From Streptomyces sp. SW4 (GTDB lineage: Bacteria > Actinomycetota > Actinomycetes > Streptomycetales > Streptomycetaceae), in NCBI GenBank assembly GCA_003248315.1, contig QKWM01000001.1, forward strand, positions 930,001-994,000: 64,000 nucleotides of DNA, in the 5' to 3' direction. The notes under the pieces were generated by a model. It was given only the letters and a program-made list of their open reading frames with translations. It had not been told where the DNA came from and made no database searches. Below, one piece after another: positions 10,530-24,219 of this stretch. How positions within the stretch are numbered: the first letter of the stretch is position 1; each line of letters begins with the position of its first letter. A program made the translations under genes and the position numbers.

Positions 10530-10922
10530 ATGCGGAGTGCTGACGAAGAGGAAGAGATCGCGCAGGCCGTCGCGGGGGAGCTGCGGCTGATGGACCCGCG
10601 GGTGCGCGCCTCCCGGGAGCAGGCGGCCCGGCTGCTGGACCCGGAGTTCGTGGAGGTGGGCGGCTCGGGACGGCGGTGGACCTACGCGACCATGCTCGCC
10701 GAACTGCCGGACCATCCGGGCAGCTCGGCCGACGGGCCGCGGTACGAGCCGTCGGAGATCTCCGGCGTCCGGCTGGCGCCGGGCCTGGTGCACCTGACGT
10801 TCGAGACCGTGCTCGGCGACCTGAGGACCCGGCACAGCTCGATCTGGCGCAGGGCCGAGGGGTCCGGGGACTGGCGGATGTACTACCACCAGGCCACCCG
10901 CGTGCCGCCCGGCGTCGACTGA
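10530..10922 (+). CDS. NTF2-like / DUF4440-type small protein
   Basis: An intact 130-residue soluble protein with the pattern of the SnoaL/NTF2-like cone fold: a charged helical start (MRSADEEEEIAQAVAGEL), then LLDPEFVEVGGSGRRWTY, and a C-terminal beta-rich half ending with SIWRRAEGSGDWRMYYHQ. Such proteins are often small ligand-binding proteins or stress-associated; no catalytic residues can be assigned. GAGGAT upstream supports the ATG. Confidence 0.65.
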   Translation: MRSADEEEEIAQAVAGELRLMDPRVRASREQAARLLDPEFVEVGGSGRRWTYATMLAELPDHPGSSADGPRYEPSEISGVRLAPGLVHLTFETVLGDLRTRHSSIWRRAEGSGDWRMYYHQATRVPPGVD

Positions 10923-10932
10923 GAAAGCCCGC

Positions 10933-10992
10933 GGGGACGGTGAGGGGCCGTGGGGGACGGTGAGGGGCCGTGGGGGACGGTGAGGGTCAGCG
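10933..10992. repeat. 20-bp tandem repeat, three copies
   Basis: GGGGACGGTGAGGGGCCGTG is repeated exactly twice (10933 and 10953), followed by a degenerate third copy. Non-coding, between the NTF2-like gene and a terminator. Confidence 0.8.
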
Positions 10993-11003
10993 GGGAAAGG
11001 TGA

Positions 11004-11040
11004 GGGACCGGGCCCGCACCGTCGGTGCGGGCCCGGTCCC
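11004..11040. terminator. Strong bidirectional terminator
   Basis: A perfect 17-bp stem (11004-11020 with 11024-11040) and 3-base loop GTC between the convergent NTF2-like gene and argG. Confidence 0.85.
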
Positions 11041-11060
11041 TGTCCGTGGAGCGCCGTGGC

Positions 11061-14235
<3,175 letters not shown>

Positions 14236-14529
14236 GGTGAATGCCGGTCCTCTTGATGGGGGTGACTGGTCGTCACCCAGCCTCTCCGCCAGGGCCCTTC
14301 GGCACATCCGCCGTCAGGACCGGCCCGGGTCACGCCGCAGGAGGAGACGCCGGCACCACGAATGGATCTCCGGACGGAGAACGCGAACCGCGGTTTTCCC
14401 GTCCGCCGGTGCCGAGGTCCGTCGCCGGCCCCCGCCCTGGCCCTGCGACGCGGCCCGGGCCGCGGCATGAGTCACCGGGCCGGGGGCAGGGGAGACGCAG
14501 TTCAGTGCCGAACACCGGAAGGAGCCCCT

Positions 14530-15887
14530 GTGTCCACAGCCGGAACGGACGCCGCCGTCGCCCCGGAGAAGAGGGCGGCACCCCGCTGCGGCGGGCCATC
14601 GGTCCCAGACTGCTGATCCTGTTCGTGATCGGCGACATCCTCGGGACCGGCATCTACGCCACCACCGGCCAGGTGGCCGGCAAGGTCGGCGGCGCCCTGT
14701 GGCTGCCGTTCGTCATCGGATTCGTCGTGGCGATCCTCACCGCCGCCTCGTACGTCGAACTGGTCGGCAAGTACCCGAAGGCGGCCGGCGCCGCGTTGTA
14801 CACGCAGAAGGCCTTCGAGATACCGTTCCTCACCTTCATCGTCGCCTTCATGGTGATGTGTTCGGGCCTGTCCTCGGCGAGCGCGGCGGCCCGCGCGTTC
14901 AGCGGCGACTACCTCGCCGAGTTCACCGACGTCCTCCCGCCCACCCTCGTCGCGATCCTGTTCGTCCTCGCCCTGGCGGCGCTGAACCTGCGGGGCGTGT
15001 CGGAGTCGGTGAAGACCAACGTGGTCCTCACCCTGGTGGAACTGACCGGGCTGCTCGTCATCCTCGCCATCGGCGCCTGGGCGGTCCTGAGCGGCGACGG
15101 CGAACCGTCCCGGCTCGGCGAGTTCCAGGCCGGCGACACCGGTTACGCGCTGGTCACCAGCGTCCTGGGGGCCACGGCCCTCGGCTTCTTCGCCTTCGTC
15201 GGCTTCGAGGACTCCGTCAACATGGCCGAGGAGACCAAGGACCCGGTGCGCACCTTCCCACGGGCCATCTTCATCGGCGTGGCCGTCACGGGCACCGTCT
15301 ACGTCCTGGTGGCGCTGGTGTCCTCGCTGCTCGTCGACCACCGCGTGCTGAAGGACTCCAGCGGCCCGCTGCTGGAGGTCGTCAAGGCCGGCGGGCTGGA
15401 CTTCCCGCCCAAGCTGTTCGCGCTGATCGCCCTGTTCGCCGTCACCAACTCGGCGCTGATCAACATCATGATGGCGTCCCGCCTGTGCTACGGCATGGCG
15501 AACGAGCGCATCCTGCCGCGCGCCCTGGGCCGGGTGCTCCCCAGGCGCCGCACACCGGTCGTCGGCATCGTCTTCGTCTCCCTGCTCGCCATCGGACTGG
15601 TCTCCACCGGCGAGATCGCCGGCCTCGGCGACACCACGGCCTTCCTGCTCCTGTGCGTCTTCGCCGTCGTCAACATCGCCGTCCTGGTGCTCCGCCGCGA
15701 CCGCGTCGAGCACGCGCACTTCCGGACGCCGACGGCCCTGCCCGTGCTGGGCGCGGTCACCTCCCTCGTCCTGGCCAGCCCGCTGGCCGACCGGCCCGCG
15801 CACGTGTACATCCGGGCGGGCGTGCTGCTGGCCGTCGGCATCGGGCTGTGGGCGGTCAACAAGCTGGTGATGAGGGCACGCGGGTGA
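14530..15887 (+). CDS. APC family amino acid permease
   Basis: A cytoplasmic-membrane transporter of about 452 residues with some 11-12 hydrophobic segments. The first has the APC unwound-helix motif (FVIGDILGTGIYATTGQ), and GFFAFVGFEDSVNMAEETKD is the conserved segment of TM6 and the following loop. GGAG five bases before GTG 14530 fixes the start. One frame break near 14588. Substrate cannot be assigned. It ends one base before the convergent PGPGW gene stops, with no room for a hairpin. Confidence 0.85.
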
Positions 15888-15888
15888 C

Positions 15889-16299
15889 TCAGCGGACGGT
15901 ACGGCGCCGGGACCCCAGCCGGCGCCTGCTCCACACCAGCAGGGCCAGCAGGACGGCCGCGGAGAGGAAGAGGCCCGACGCCGTGCCCCAGCCGGCGAAC
16001 GGCAGATCCGGGACCACGCCCCAGACGACCCCCGCGGCCACCAGGGCCACCACGGTCAGCAGCGAGGCCGTCAGGCGCAGCGGTGAGGAGACGCTCTCCT
16101 CGGCCGCCCGCATCGCCCGCTCCCGCACCGGGCCGACGTAGCGGGCCAGTGCGGGGAACTGGCCGGAGAGGACCAGCAGCCCGGCCAGCACCAGCAGCAG
16201 GCCGGGGCCGGGCAGCACCAGCAGGGCCGCGCCGATCAGCAGCAGCGCGACGCCCGCCACCAGCGCGGCCACCCGGCTCACCGGCTTCTTCCCGTTCAC
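15889..16299 (-). CDS. PGPGW-motif membrane protein
   Basis: A 136-residue inner membrane protein. The first two hydrophobic helices contain LLVLPGPGLLLVLAGLLVL, matching the transmembrane PGPGW family; two more helices and an Arg-rich tail follow. AAGGAGG before GTG 16299 gives the start. Function unknown. Confidence 0.75.
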   Translation of the reverse strand: MNGKKPVSRVAALVAGVALLLIGAALLVLPGPGLLLVLAGLLVLSGQFPALARYVGPVRERAMRAAEESVSSPLRLTASLLTVVALVAAGVVWGVVPDLPFAGWGTASGLFLSAAVLLALLVWSRRRLGSRRRTVR

Positions 16300-16540
16300 C
16301 CGTCCTCCTTCGGCCCGGTATCCGCCCGCCGGCGGCGCGGCATGCCCCATGGGTACCCCGCGCGGCCGGGTTCGGTCCCGCGACGCCGAAGGATCACACG
16401 AGCGCCGGGTCCGGCCGGGAGCGCCCGCCCGGAGGCCGGGGCCGACCAGGGGCGCTCGAAGGGAGGCCCGGGCCGGCCGGGACGCGTCGTTCAGCCGGAG
16501 GCCGCGGTCGGCGGGGCGAGCTCCTCGTCCGAGCCGTCCC

Positions 16541-18191
16541 TCACCCGCCGTGCTCGACGTGCCCGCCGACCACCACCGTCTCCGCGACGGTGCCGGGGAT
16601 GTCCTCCGGTGCCGACCGCAGGATGTCCCGGGACAGGACGACGAAGTCGGCGGCCTTGCCGACCGTGAGCGAACCGCGGTCGTGCTCCAGGAAGTTGGCG
16701 TAGGCCGAGCCCATCGTGTAGCCGTGCACGGCCGTCTCCACGCCGATCGCCTCCTCGGGCATCCAGGGGTCCCCGCCGTGCAGCGGGCGGCGGGTGACGG
16801 CGGTGTAGATGCCGATCATCGGGTCCATCTCGGCCACGTTCCAGTCGCTGGACAGCGCGAGCACGGCCCCGGCACCGTGCAGGCTGCGCAGCGGCCAGGC
16901 CTTGTGCCAGCGGCCGGGGCCGACGTTCTGCGCCCAGTCCTTGCCCGGCCCGGCGACCTCGGGGGCGGCGTGCCGCGGCTGCATGCACGCGACGACCCCC
17001 AGTGCGGCGAAGCGGGGCGTGTCGGCGGGGTCGAGGCATTCGACGTGGACCACCTGGTGCCGCGCGTCGCGGGGCCCGTTGACCGTGCGCGCGTGCTCGA
17101 CCGCGTCGAGGACGGTCCTGATCCCGCGGTCACCGGTCGCGTGCACGAAGCACTGGAAGCCGCGCGCGTCCAGCTTCGCCAGCAGCTCCGCGAACTCCCC
17201 GGGCGGGTAGAAGGTGTCGCCGCGGTGGTGGCGGCAGCCCGCGTACGGCTCGAGCAGGGCCGCCGTGCGCGGCTCGACCACGTCGTCGATGTAGAGCTTG
17301 AGCGCGCCGACCCGCAGCCGGTCGTCGCGGTGGGTGCGCATGGCGGCGGCGAAGTCGTCGAGGTCGGCGTCGGTGGTGCCGCGCGGGTGGAACAGGGCCG
17401 CTACCAGCCGGGACCTGAGCCGGCCCTCCGCGCGGGCACGCGCGAACAGCGCGAGGTCGTCCAGGGAGTTCTGCGGTTCGACGACGGTGGTGATGCCGAA
17501 GGCGACGGCGGCGTCCAGGGACGCGGTGAGCCGCCCGTACTGCCGGTCCGCCGAGGCCCACGGCAGCCCCAGCAGCCGCAGGGCGCGGTGCCCGTCGCGG
17601 GAGAGCCCTTGACGGCGAAGTCCCTGATGAATCCGGTGGGTTCGCCCGTGGCCGGGTCGGTGACCGCCTCGCCGAAGGGCAGGTCGGTGCGGTCCCGGTC
17701 GATGCCGAGCCGGCGCAGTCCCGCGGTGTTCACCCACGCGGTGTGCACGTCGTAGCTCAGGACGAAGGCCGGCACATCACCGGTGACGGGGTCGAGGTCG
17801 GCGGCGGTGGGCATCCGGCCGCCGGGGATCGCCGAGTAGTCGAAGGCCTCGGCCTCGATCCAGGGCGCGTCGGGGTGGGCGGCGTGCCAGGCGCGGATAC
17901 GGGCGTGGACCTCGTCGAGCGTGCCGGCGCCGGCCAGTTGCACGCACGCGTCGTCGGAGCCGAGCCGGACGTGGTTGTGCGCGTCGATGAACCCGGGAGG
18001 ACCAGCTTCCCGCCGGCGTCGATCACGCGGGTGTCCGGGCCCGCCCACGCCGCCGCCTCCTCGTCGGCACCGAGCCAGGTGATGCGGCCGCCCGACACCG
18101 CCATCGCCTGCGCCTCGGGCAGCGCGGGGTCGACGGTGTGGACACGGGCGTTGCGCAGAAGCAGGTCTGCCGGGTGTGCTGCCGGGGCCAT
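16541..18191 (-). CDS. Amidohydrolase, YtcJ-like (Amidohydro_3)
   Basis: A cytoplasmic metal-dependent hydrolase of about 550 residues. The metal-binding HxH lies in FIDAHNHVRLGS, a central acidic/Lys region is LKLYIDDVVEP, and a later His lies in CFVHATGDRG. The conserved SSDWNVAEMDPM carries the late metal Asp; SLTVGKAADFVVLSRD is the typical C-terminal return to the beta-sandwich. Breaks near 17610 and 17998. GGAG upstream of the ATG. It lies 70 bases downstream of an NCS1 permease gene on the same strand, so I infer uptake and ring or side-chain amide hydrolysis of the permease substrate. YtcJ family substrates are mostly unknown. Confidence 0.8.
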
Positions 18192-18261
18192 GTGCGGGGT
18201 CTCCAGTGAACGGTGCGGTCGGTGGGATGCGGTACGTCGTGGGCGGGCCGGACGTCGGGTC

Positions 18262-19674
18262 TCAGGCGCCCGCGGTGTGGGGCCGGACAGTGGGCCGGGC
18301 GAGCGCCCAGTACACGGCGCCGGCCACCACGGAGCCCACAAGGGTCAGGTCGGCCCCGCCCAGTGGTGCCACCAGCGGGCCCGTCCACAGTTCCGAGTCG
18401 CAGGTGAGCGCCGCGAAGGCGGTCCCGGCGAGCAGGGCCGCCAGTCCGGCGGGATGGAGTCCGGACCGGTACCAGTAGCGGCCGTCCCGCCCGGCGTGCA
18501 GCGCCGGCGCGTCGTAGCGGCAGCGGCGCATCACCATGTCGGTGAGGAAGACGCCGCCCCACGGGCGAACACGATGATCAGCAGGGAGAGGAAGGACAGC
18601 AGCGAACTGGTGAAGTCGCTGAGGAAGAGCGCGTACAGCGACCCTCCGGCCGTGACGGCGGCGCTGACGACGATGGCCCGGGAACGGCTCCAGGGCACGC
18701 CGAGGACCTGGAGGTTCAGGCTCGACGAGTACAGCGTGATGATCGAGTTGGTGACCGAGCCGCCGAGCACCAGGGCGAGGAACAGCGGCTGGAACCAGCC
18801 CGGCAGCAGCGCCTCGGTGCCGGCCACCGCGTCCGTCATGTCCGTCTGCGTGGCCGCCGCCACCCCGCCCACGCCCAGCGCGACGGACGACACGAAGCCG
18901 CCCAGGGCCCCGTACCAGGTCACGGAGCGCAGGGAGGTCGTCGTCGGCAGGTAGCGGGTGTAGTCGGCCGGCATGGGACGTAGCTGAACGGCCGGCCAGC
19001 ATCACCACGAACGCCAGGCTCCAGCCGGCGGCACCCGGCGCGGTGCCGGCGGGGCCGGTGTCGGCACCGGGGAGCAGGAACAGCAGGAGCGCCGCGAAAC
19101 CGGCGGCGAGCACGTACGCGATCCAGCGCTCGGCGAACTGGACGGTGGCGTGGCCCCAGAGCGCCACGGCGAACGTCAGCGCGAGCGTGATCACCAGGGC
19201 GAGGACCCGCCCCAGGTCCGCCGAGCCCCAGCCGAGATCGGCGAAGAAGGCCTCGAGCGCCAGCACGCCGACCACCGTGTTGACGATGGTGTAGCCGATG
19301 CCGACCACCCAGTTGAGCACTCCGGCGGGCCAGTTGCCCCGGACGCCGAAGGCCGCGCGGGAGACGACCAGGGTGGCGGTGCCGGTGCGGACGCCGCTCA
19401 GCCCCGCCGCGCCGATGGCGAAGAACGCCAGGCCCCCGGCGACGACGACGGCGGTCGCCTGCCAGAACGACAGGCCGAAGGCCACGGCCAGGGCGCCGTT
19501 GATGACGTAGGTGAAGGTGAGGTTGGAGCCGAACCAGAGCCAGAACAGATCCTTCGCCCCGCCGTGCCGCTCGGCCTCCGGAATGGGGTCGATGCCGTGC
19601 CGCTCCACCTGGAAGACCTGGTCGGTGGTGGCGTTCCCGTCGGCCGGTCTCGCACTCGTGTCCCGCTGCGCCAT
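18262..19674 (-). CDS. NCS1 family permease (cytosine/purine/allantoin type)
   Basis: A membrane symporter of about 471 residues and 12 predicted helices. The N-terminal signature WFGSNLTFTYVINGALA and the GGSVTNSIITLYSSSLN segment match the nucleobase-cation-symport-1 family. The latter includes the substrate-coordinating Asn/Ser positions. Breaks near 18565 and 18980. It shares an intergenic region, with a palindromic TetR-type operator, with the divergent regulator gene, and sits in one transcription unit with the downstream amidohydrolase. Confidence 0.85.
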   Translation of the reverse strand: MAQRDTSARPADGNATTDQVFQVERHGIDPIPEAERHGGAKDLFWLWFGSNLTFTYVINGALAVAFGLSFWQATAVVVAGGLAFFAIGAAGLSGVRTGTATLVVSRAAFGVRGNWPAGVLNWVVGIGYTIVNTVVGVLALEAFFADLGWGSADLGRVLALVITLALTFAVALWGHATVQFAERWIAYVLAAGFAALLLFLLPGADTGPAGTAPGAAGWSLAFVVMLAGRSATSHAGRLHPLPADDDLPALRDLVRGPGRLRVVRRAGRGRGGGGHADGHDGRGGRHRGAAAGLVPAAVPRPGARRLGHQLDHHAVLVEPEPPGPRRALEPFPGHRRQRRRHGRRVAVRALPQRLHQFAAVLPLPADHRVRPWGGVFLTDMVMRRCRYDAPALHAGRDGRYWYRSGLHPAGLAALLAGTAFAALTCDSELWTGPLVAPLGGADLTLVGSVVAGAVYWALARPTVRPHTAGA

Positions 19675-19716
19675 GCGGCCGCCTCTCGTCCCGGCCCCTC
19701 ACCGAGCGGCCGATGT

Positions 19717-19748
19717 TTGAATGGCGTTCTAGTTAGAACGGCATTCAA
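19717..19748. promoter_or_regulatory. TetR-type palindromic operator
   Basis: A 15-bp inverted repeat with one mismatch: TTGAATGGCGTTCTA (19717-19731), GT, TAGAACGGCATTCAA (19734-19748). It lies between the divergent NCS1 and TetR genes, 43 bases from the permease start. Confidence 0.8.
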
Positions 19749-19836
19749 GATGGCGTCGTGGACACCCGCCCGTCAAGACCTCCGGCGGATCCGGCGGCTA
19801 AGGTCGACCCCGGCGGTACCGAGGAGGAGGCCCTGC

Positions 19837-20441
19837 GTGGCAGCGACGGCGCGACGGCGTGACGGGCTCGACGCCCAGGAACGGATGCTGAAGGAGGCGA
19901 TGGCGGCCATCGCCGAGGACGGGCTGGCCGGCCTGACCATGTCCGTGCTCGCCAAGCGCCTCGGCACCAGCGGCGGCCACATCCTGTACTACTTCGGGAA
20001 CAAGGACCGGCTGCTGCTCGAGGCGCTGCGCTGGAGCGAGAACGCCCTGGCACAGGAGCGCCGGGCGCTGCTGGCGCGCCGGGTCCGGGCCGAGCGCAAA
20101 CTCGATCTCTTCCTGGAGCTCTACCTGCCCACCGGCGCCCGCGACCCGCGCTGGACGCTCTGGATCGAGCTGTGGGCCCGTACCGGGGCGAACGAGCAAC
20201 TGCGCGCCGCCCAGGCCGAGATCGACCTCGGCTGGCAGGAGGACCTGCAGGCGCTCCTCGACAAGGGGTGCGGCAGGGCCGCTTCGCCGCCGGCCTGGAC
20301 ACCGCCGCGGTGGCCTCCGCGCTGCTCGCCCTGCTGGACGGGCTGAGCACGCGCGTCGTCCTCGGCCAGCACGGCACGGACCGCGCCGGCGCGCTGTCCG
20401 CGGCCCGGTCCGTGGCGCAACGCCTGGTGGACAGGCCCTGA
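19837..20441 (+). CDS. TetR family repressor of the NCS1-amidohydrolase module
   Basis: A 201-residue regulator. The helix-turn-helix region is AMAAIAEDGLAGLTMSVLAK to LGTSGGHILYYFGNKDRLL, with a TetR_C_6-like helical C-terminus (LELYLPTGARDPRWTLWIEL). GTG 19837 is preceded by GAGGAGG; an upstream ATG at 19750 is less likely because it lies next to the operator. One frame break near 20275. The near-perfect palindrome beside it supports autoregulation and control of the divergent permease operon. Confidence 0.83.
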
Positions 20442-20478
20442 CCGCACGCCTTCCCCAGGTCCCCGGCGAACGGCCCCG

Positions 20479-21823
20479 TCAGGCCGGTTCCTTGTGCGCG
20501 GCGTCCGACGTGGCCCGGTCCGCCATCGCCTCCCGGCCGAGCTCCGCCGTCGGCACCGCGGACGTCTCCCGCAGGCCCAGGGCGCACAGCGCCAGCACCA
20601 GCGCCGCCGCGCCGGAGTACAGGCCGACGCCGAGGGGATCGCCGTCGAAGGCGATGAACAGCGCGGTCGCGGCACTCGCCGCCGTGCCGCCGCCGAGGGC
20701 CGCACCGGTCTGGTACGTGGCGGAGATGGCGGAGTAGCGCGTGGCGCGGGGAACTGCTCGCCGAGGAACGCGGGGATGCAGCCCTGCGGAGCGGCCATCA
20801 GCACGTTCACCAGCACGGTGGCGGCGGTCGCCAGGGCCACGACGTGTCCGTCCACCATCGGGAAGTAGGCGAAGAAGAAGCCCCCGTACACGAGGGTGCC
20901 GCCGATGACCACCGGCTTGCGGCCGGCCCGGTCGGAGAGCAGTGCCATGACCGGCACGGCGACGGTGAACGCCACGGAGCCGGCCACCTGGAGCAGCAGG
21001 GACTCGGTGGGGGTGTAGCCGCGCTCCTCCGCGTACGTCACGGTGAAGATCGTGCCGATGTACGCCAGCGTGTTGTACCCGAACGCGACACCGATGGCCA
21101 GGAGCATGCGGCGCGGGTGCCGGCGGATCGAGTCGAGGACCGGCACCCGGGGCGCGTGCTCGGTGCGGCGCTCCTCCTGGGGCATGCGGCTGCGCGCGAC
21201 GACGCCCACCAGGACCAGTAGTCCGCCCAGCCAGAACGGCACGCGCCACGCCCACGCCGTGAGGTCCTCCTCCGGCAGGAGCGTCACCAGGGTGAACACG
21301 CCGGTGCCGAAGAGGCTGCCGATGCCGATGCCGGCACTGGTGAAGCTGCCCCACAGTCCCCGCCGGTGCTCCGGGGCGTTCTCGATACCGAAGAGGGAGG
21401 CGCCGCCCCATTCGCCGCCCGCCGCGAAGCCCTGGACCAGCCGCAGGACGACGAGCATCACCGGCGCCGCGAGGCCCACGGTGCCGTAACCGGGCAGGCA
21501 GCCGATGAGGAAGGTGGACGCGCCCATCAGCAACAGGGTGAGCACGAGCATCGGCTTCCGCCCGATCCGGTCGCCGAAGTGACCGATCACGACTCCGCCG
21601 AGCGGCCGGGCGACGAAGCCGCTGCCGAAGGCGGCGAAGGCGACGAGCGTGCCCACCGCCGGGTCGAAGGCGGGGAAGAAGACCGAGGGAAGACGATCGC
21701 GGCGGCGAGGCCGTAGATGATGAAGTCGTAGAACTCCAGGGCCGTGCCGAAGCCGGAGACGAAGAACGCGCGCGCACGCGTGGTGGTGGCCGGCGGCGGG
21801 CCGGGCGGGACGGGCGCCGTCAT
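20479..21823 (-). CDS. MFS transporter, metabolite:H+ symporter type
   Basis: A 12-TM major facilitator of about 448 residues. The N-terminus SGFGTALEFYDFIIYG, the loop 2-3 motif GHFGDRIGRKPML and the TM4-5 stretch RLVQGFAAGGEWGG are the signature of the ShiA/ProP/KgtP subfamily of organic-acid and betaine symporters. A second motif-A-like loop (LSDRAGRKPVVIGG) is in the second half. Breaks near 20752 and 21690. GGAAGGA before the ATG. It lies downstream of the C45 hydrolase gene on the same strand, so uptake of that enzyme's substrate is a fair inference. Confidence 0.83.
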
Positions 21824-21990
21824 GGTGGGTCCTTCCGGAGCGGGGACGAAGGGGACTGCGGGCGCCGCGCACACGGCTCGGGCCGTGCGGAGGCGGGGAG
21901 AGCCGAGGGGAGCGGGCCGGGGAGGGCCGAAGGGAGCGGGCCGGGGAGAGCCGCGGGGAAGACGGGGTGAGCGGGACGTCGTCCGGGCGC

Positions 21991-23053
21991 TCAGAAGCGG
22001 GCGAGGCCCCGGCGCGCGGCCTGGTCCGGGGGGCCCGCCATGTGGTCGAGCGCGCAGGACTCCACGTCGAGGCCGACGGTGAGCAGGGTCCCCCACTGTT
22101 CGTGCGGTGGCTTGGCGGTGTCGGGGCGCATGCAGACGACGGCGTCCGCTCCCGCCGCACCGCACAGCGCCGTCGCCCGCTCGGCGGGAGCGAGCCCCGC
22201 CATCGCCGTCCGGACGTCGCCGAGGTGGGCCAGGCGTTCCGCCGTGGAGGAGTCGGCGGGCAGACGTCCCCGGCGCCGAGCCCGGCGTCGAGGAAGTGGT
22301 TGGTGTGCAGGAGCCAGCCGTCCTCGCCGGCGCGGACCACGGCGACTCCGGCGGGGGAGAGTTCGATGCTGGCCGCACCGGATCCGCGGGTGACGACGGT
22401 GAGCGACGTCGAGGCGCTGACCCGGGCCGACGCGGCGATCTCGACGGCCCGGCCGACGGTGTCCGCCTCGTCGAGGATGCGGCGCGCCACCGCGTGCACG
22501 GGCACGCCGCCGGCGTCCGAGTCGGACCGGTGGAAGAGGATGTTGAAGTGCACGCCGAGTCCGGCGCTGTTGACACCGATCTTGCCCGGAGCACCGAACT
22601 CGGTGAACAGCTTCACGGTGCGTCCGGGTCCGGGCGCGAGGTGGTGCAGCAGCGCGTCCGGCACGAGCGACTCGTGCCAGTCCAGGTCTGCACCGTCTCG
22701 GGCACCGCTCCGGCCGGCGCGAACACGGCGGTCGAGCACTCGCCGGCACCCGCAGGCGGGCAGGCGGCGAGTATCTCGGTGCGGGCACCGACGGCGGCCA
22801 CCTTCCAGCGCTCGATGCCGGCCGCGTCGGCGCAGGCGTCCGACTCCGCCGCCAGCCCCGGCGACCACGCGCGCAGCGCCCGGTGGCTGCGCTCGGCGAC
22901 GGCGCGCGCCCGGGACGGGCCGATGCCCAGCGCGGCGAAGTGGCCCAGATACAGCTCGGCGGTCCGCCGGACCTGGCCGCCGAACCGGCTGCCGATCAGC
23001 GACCCGCGTTCGTGCGGATCGGTCGTCGTGGTGGTGAGGGAGTGCAGCTGCAC
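21991..23053 (-). CDS. C45 acyl-CoA:6-aminopenicillanate acyltransferase-like Ntn hydrolase
   Basis: A member of the acyltransferase/carcinine hydrolase (peptidase C45) family of N-terminal-nucleophile enzymes, about 354 residues. The probable autoprocessing site is GECSTAVF, where Cys becomes the N-terminal nucleophile of the beta chain. The beta-chain segments DLDWHESLVPDALL, FGAPGKIGVNSAGLGVHFN and HTNHFLD match the family. GGAAGGA eight bases before GTG 23053 sets the start. Breaks near 22270 and 22690. Members hydrolyse or exchange amide bonds in N-acyl amino compounds. Its divergent LacI regulator and co-directional MFS gene suggest use of an imported N-acyl or beta-alanyl compound. Confidence 0.75.
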
Positions 23054-23136
23054 GAGGTCGTTCCTTCCGGGCCGGGGACGCGGCAGCCCCATGGCATCGC
23101 CCGCGACTGCGGGGCGGCGCGCCTCACCGTAGGAAG

Positions 23137-23152
23137 GTAAAACGTTTTATAC
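23137..23152. promoter_or_regulatory. LacI-type palindromic operator
   Basis: GTAAAACGTTTTATAC, centred on the CG of a perfect 12-bp palindrome TAAAACGTTTTA (23138-23149). The CG-centred AAAACGTTTT core is typical of LacI/GalR operators. It ends seven bases before the lacI-type start codon. Confidence 0.85.
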
Positions 23153-23158
23153 AATGGG

Positions 23159-24208
23159 GTGCGGGAGACGGTTTCCGGCAGGGCGGGCGGGTGGCGTGGC
23201 ACGGACGCGGGGATCACCATCAAGGACGTCGCCCGGCGGGCCGGCGTCTCCATCACCGCGGTGTCGCACGCCCTCAACGGCAAGGGCACGCTGTCCGCCG
23301 CCACGCGCGCGCACATCCGCGCCGTCGCCGACGAGATGGGTTACGAGGCCGACGCGCTGGCCCGCGGGCTGCGCCGCTCGACCATGGGTGCCGTGGGCCT
23401 CGTGCTCCGGTCCCTCGACGCCCTCGGCGACTACACGCCGGCCGGCGTGGACGCCTTCGAACGGTTCGTCGGGGTCGCCGCCTCGCAGTCGCTGGCCCGC
23501 GGCCTGAGCCTCATGCTGGTGCCGGACCTCACCCGGCCGCCGGTGCCGCCGCTGGCGTTCTCCCTGGACGGCTACATCGTCACCGACCCGCACCGCGACG
23601 ATCCCGTCGTCGCCCTGCTGGAGAAGCGCGGCATCCCCTACGTCACCTACGGCCGCCCGCCCGGCCGCCCGGACTTCCGGCACTGGGCCGCGGAGGACGA
23701 CGCGGCCTCCGCCCGCCTGGTCCTCGCCCATCTGGAGGCCGCGGGCGCCCGCGACATCGCCCTGGTGCCGGGCACCGACGCCAACGCGTGGAACCTGGAC
23801 TACCGGCAGGCCTATCTCGACCGGTGCGCCGAGCGGGGCGCCGCACCGCGGATCTACGAACTCCCCGAGCGCACGGGCGTGGAGGGCGGCGCGGCGCTCG
23901 CCGGGCGGATCGTCGCCGAGGGCGTGCCGGACGCCGTCCTCTGTCTCACGGGACGGCACGCCGCCGGAGTGCAGCAGGGGCTGACGGCCCGTGGAATCGG
24001 CGTGCCCGGGCGCACTCTGGTGGCGACCGCCTCCGACTCCGAGCACGCGCGCACCAGCCGGCCCGCCATCTCCGCGGTGGAGCTGAACCCGGTGGACAGC
24101 GTGGGCGCCCTCCTGGACATCCTTCAGGCCCTCATCGCCGGCGAGGAGCCCGACTCCCCGCGGCTGACCCGGGCCCGCTTCCGGGCCCGGGCGTCGACCC
24201 GGAGGTGA
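23159..24208 (+). CDS. LacI family transcriptional regulator
   Basis: An intact 349-residue repressor. The N-terminal helix-turn-helix ITIKDVARRAGVSITAVSHA and hinge region MGYEADALARGLRRS are typical, followed by a periplasmic-binding-protein-like ligand domain. The start is a GTG directly behind the operator with no Shine-Dalgarno, so the mRNA is probably leaderless and autoregulated. Divergent from the C45/MFS operon, which it presumably controls; the dioxygenase gene ends 12 bases past its stop on the other strand. Confidence 0.9.
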   Translation: MRETVSGRAGGWRGTDAGITIKDVARRAGVSITAVSHALNGKGTLSAATRAHIRAVADEMGYEADALARGLRRSTMGAVGLVLRSLDALGDYTPAGVDAFERFVGVAASQSLARGLSLMLVPDLTRPPVPPLAFSLDGYIVTDPHRDDPVVALLEKRGIPYVTYGRPPGRPDFRHWAAEDDAASARLVLAHLEAAGARDIALVPGTDANAWNLDYRQAYLDRCAERGAAPRIYELPERTGVEGGAALAGRIVAEGVPDAVLCLTGRHAAGVQQGLTARGIGVPGRTLVATASDSEHARTSRPAISAVELNPVDSVGALLDILQALIAGEEPDSPRLTRARFRARASTRR

Positions 24209-24219
24209 GGGCCGGCCGG

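Noticed and set aside
20121..22868. A 915-codon minus-strand frame resembling a C45-MFS fusion protein
   Set aside because: Missing bases join the two frames. Each gene has its own start with a Shine-Dalgarno and normal family length, and the frame also runs antisense through the TetR gene.
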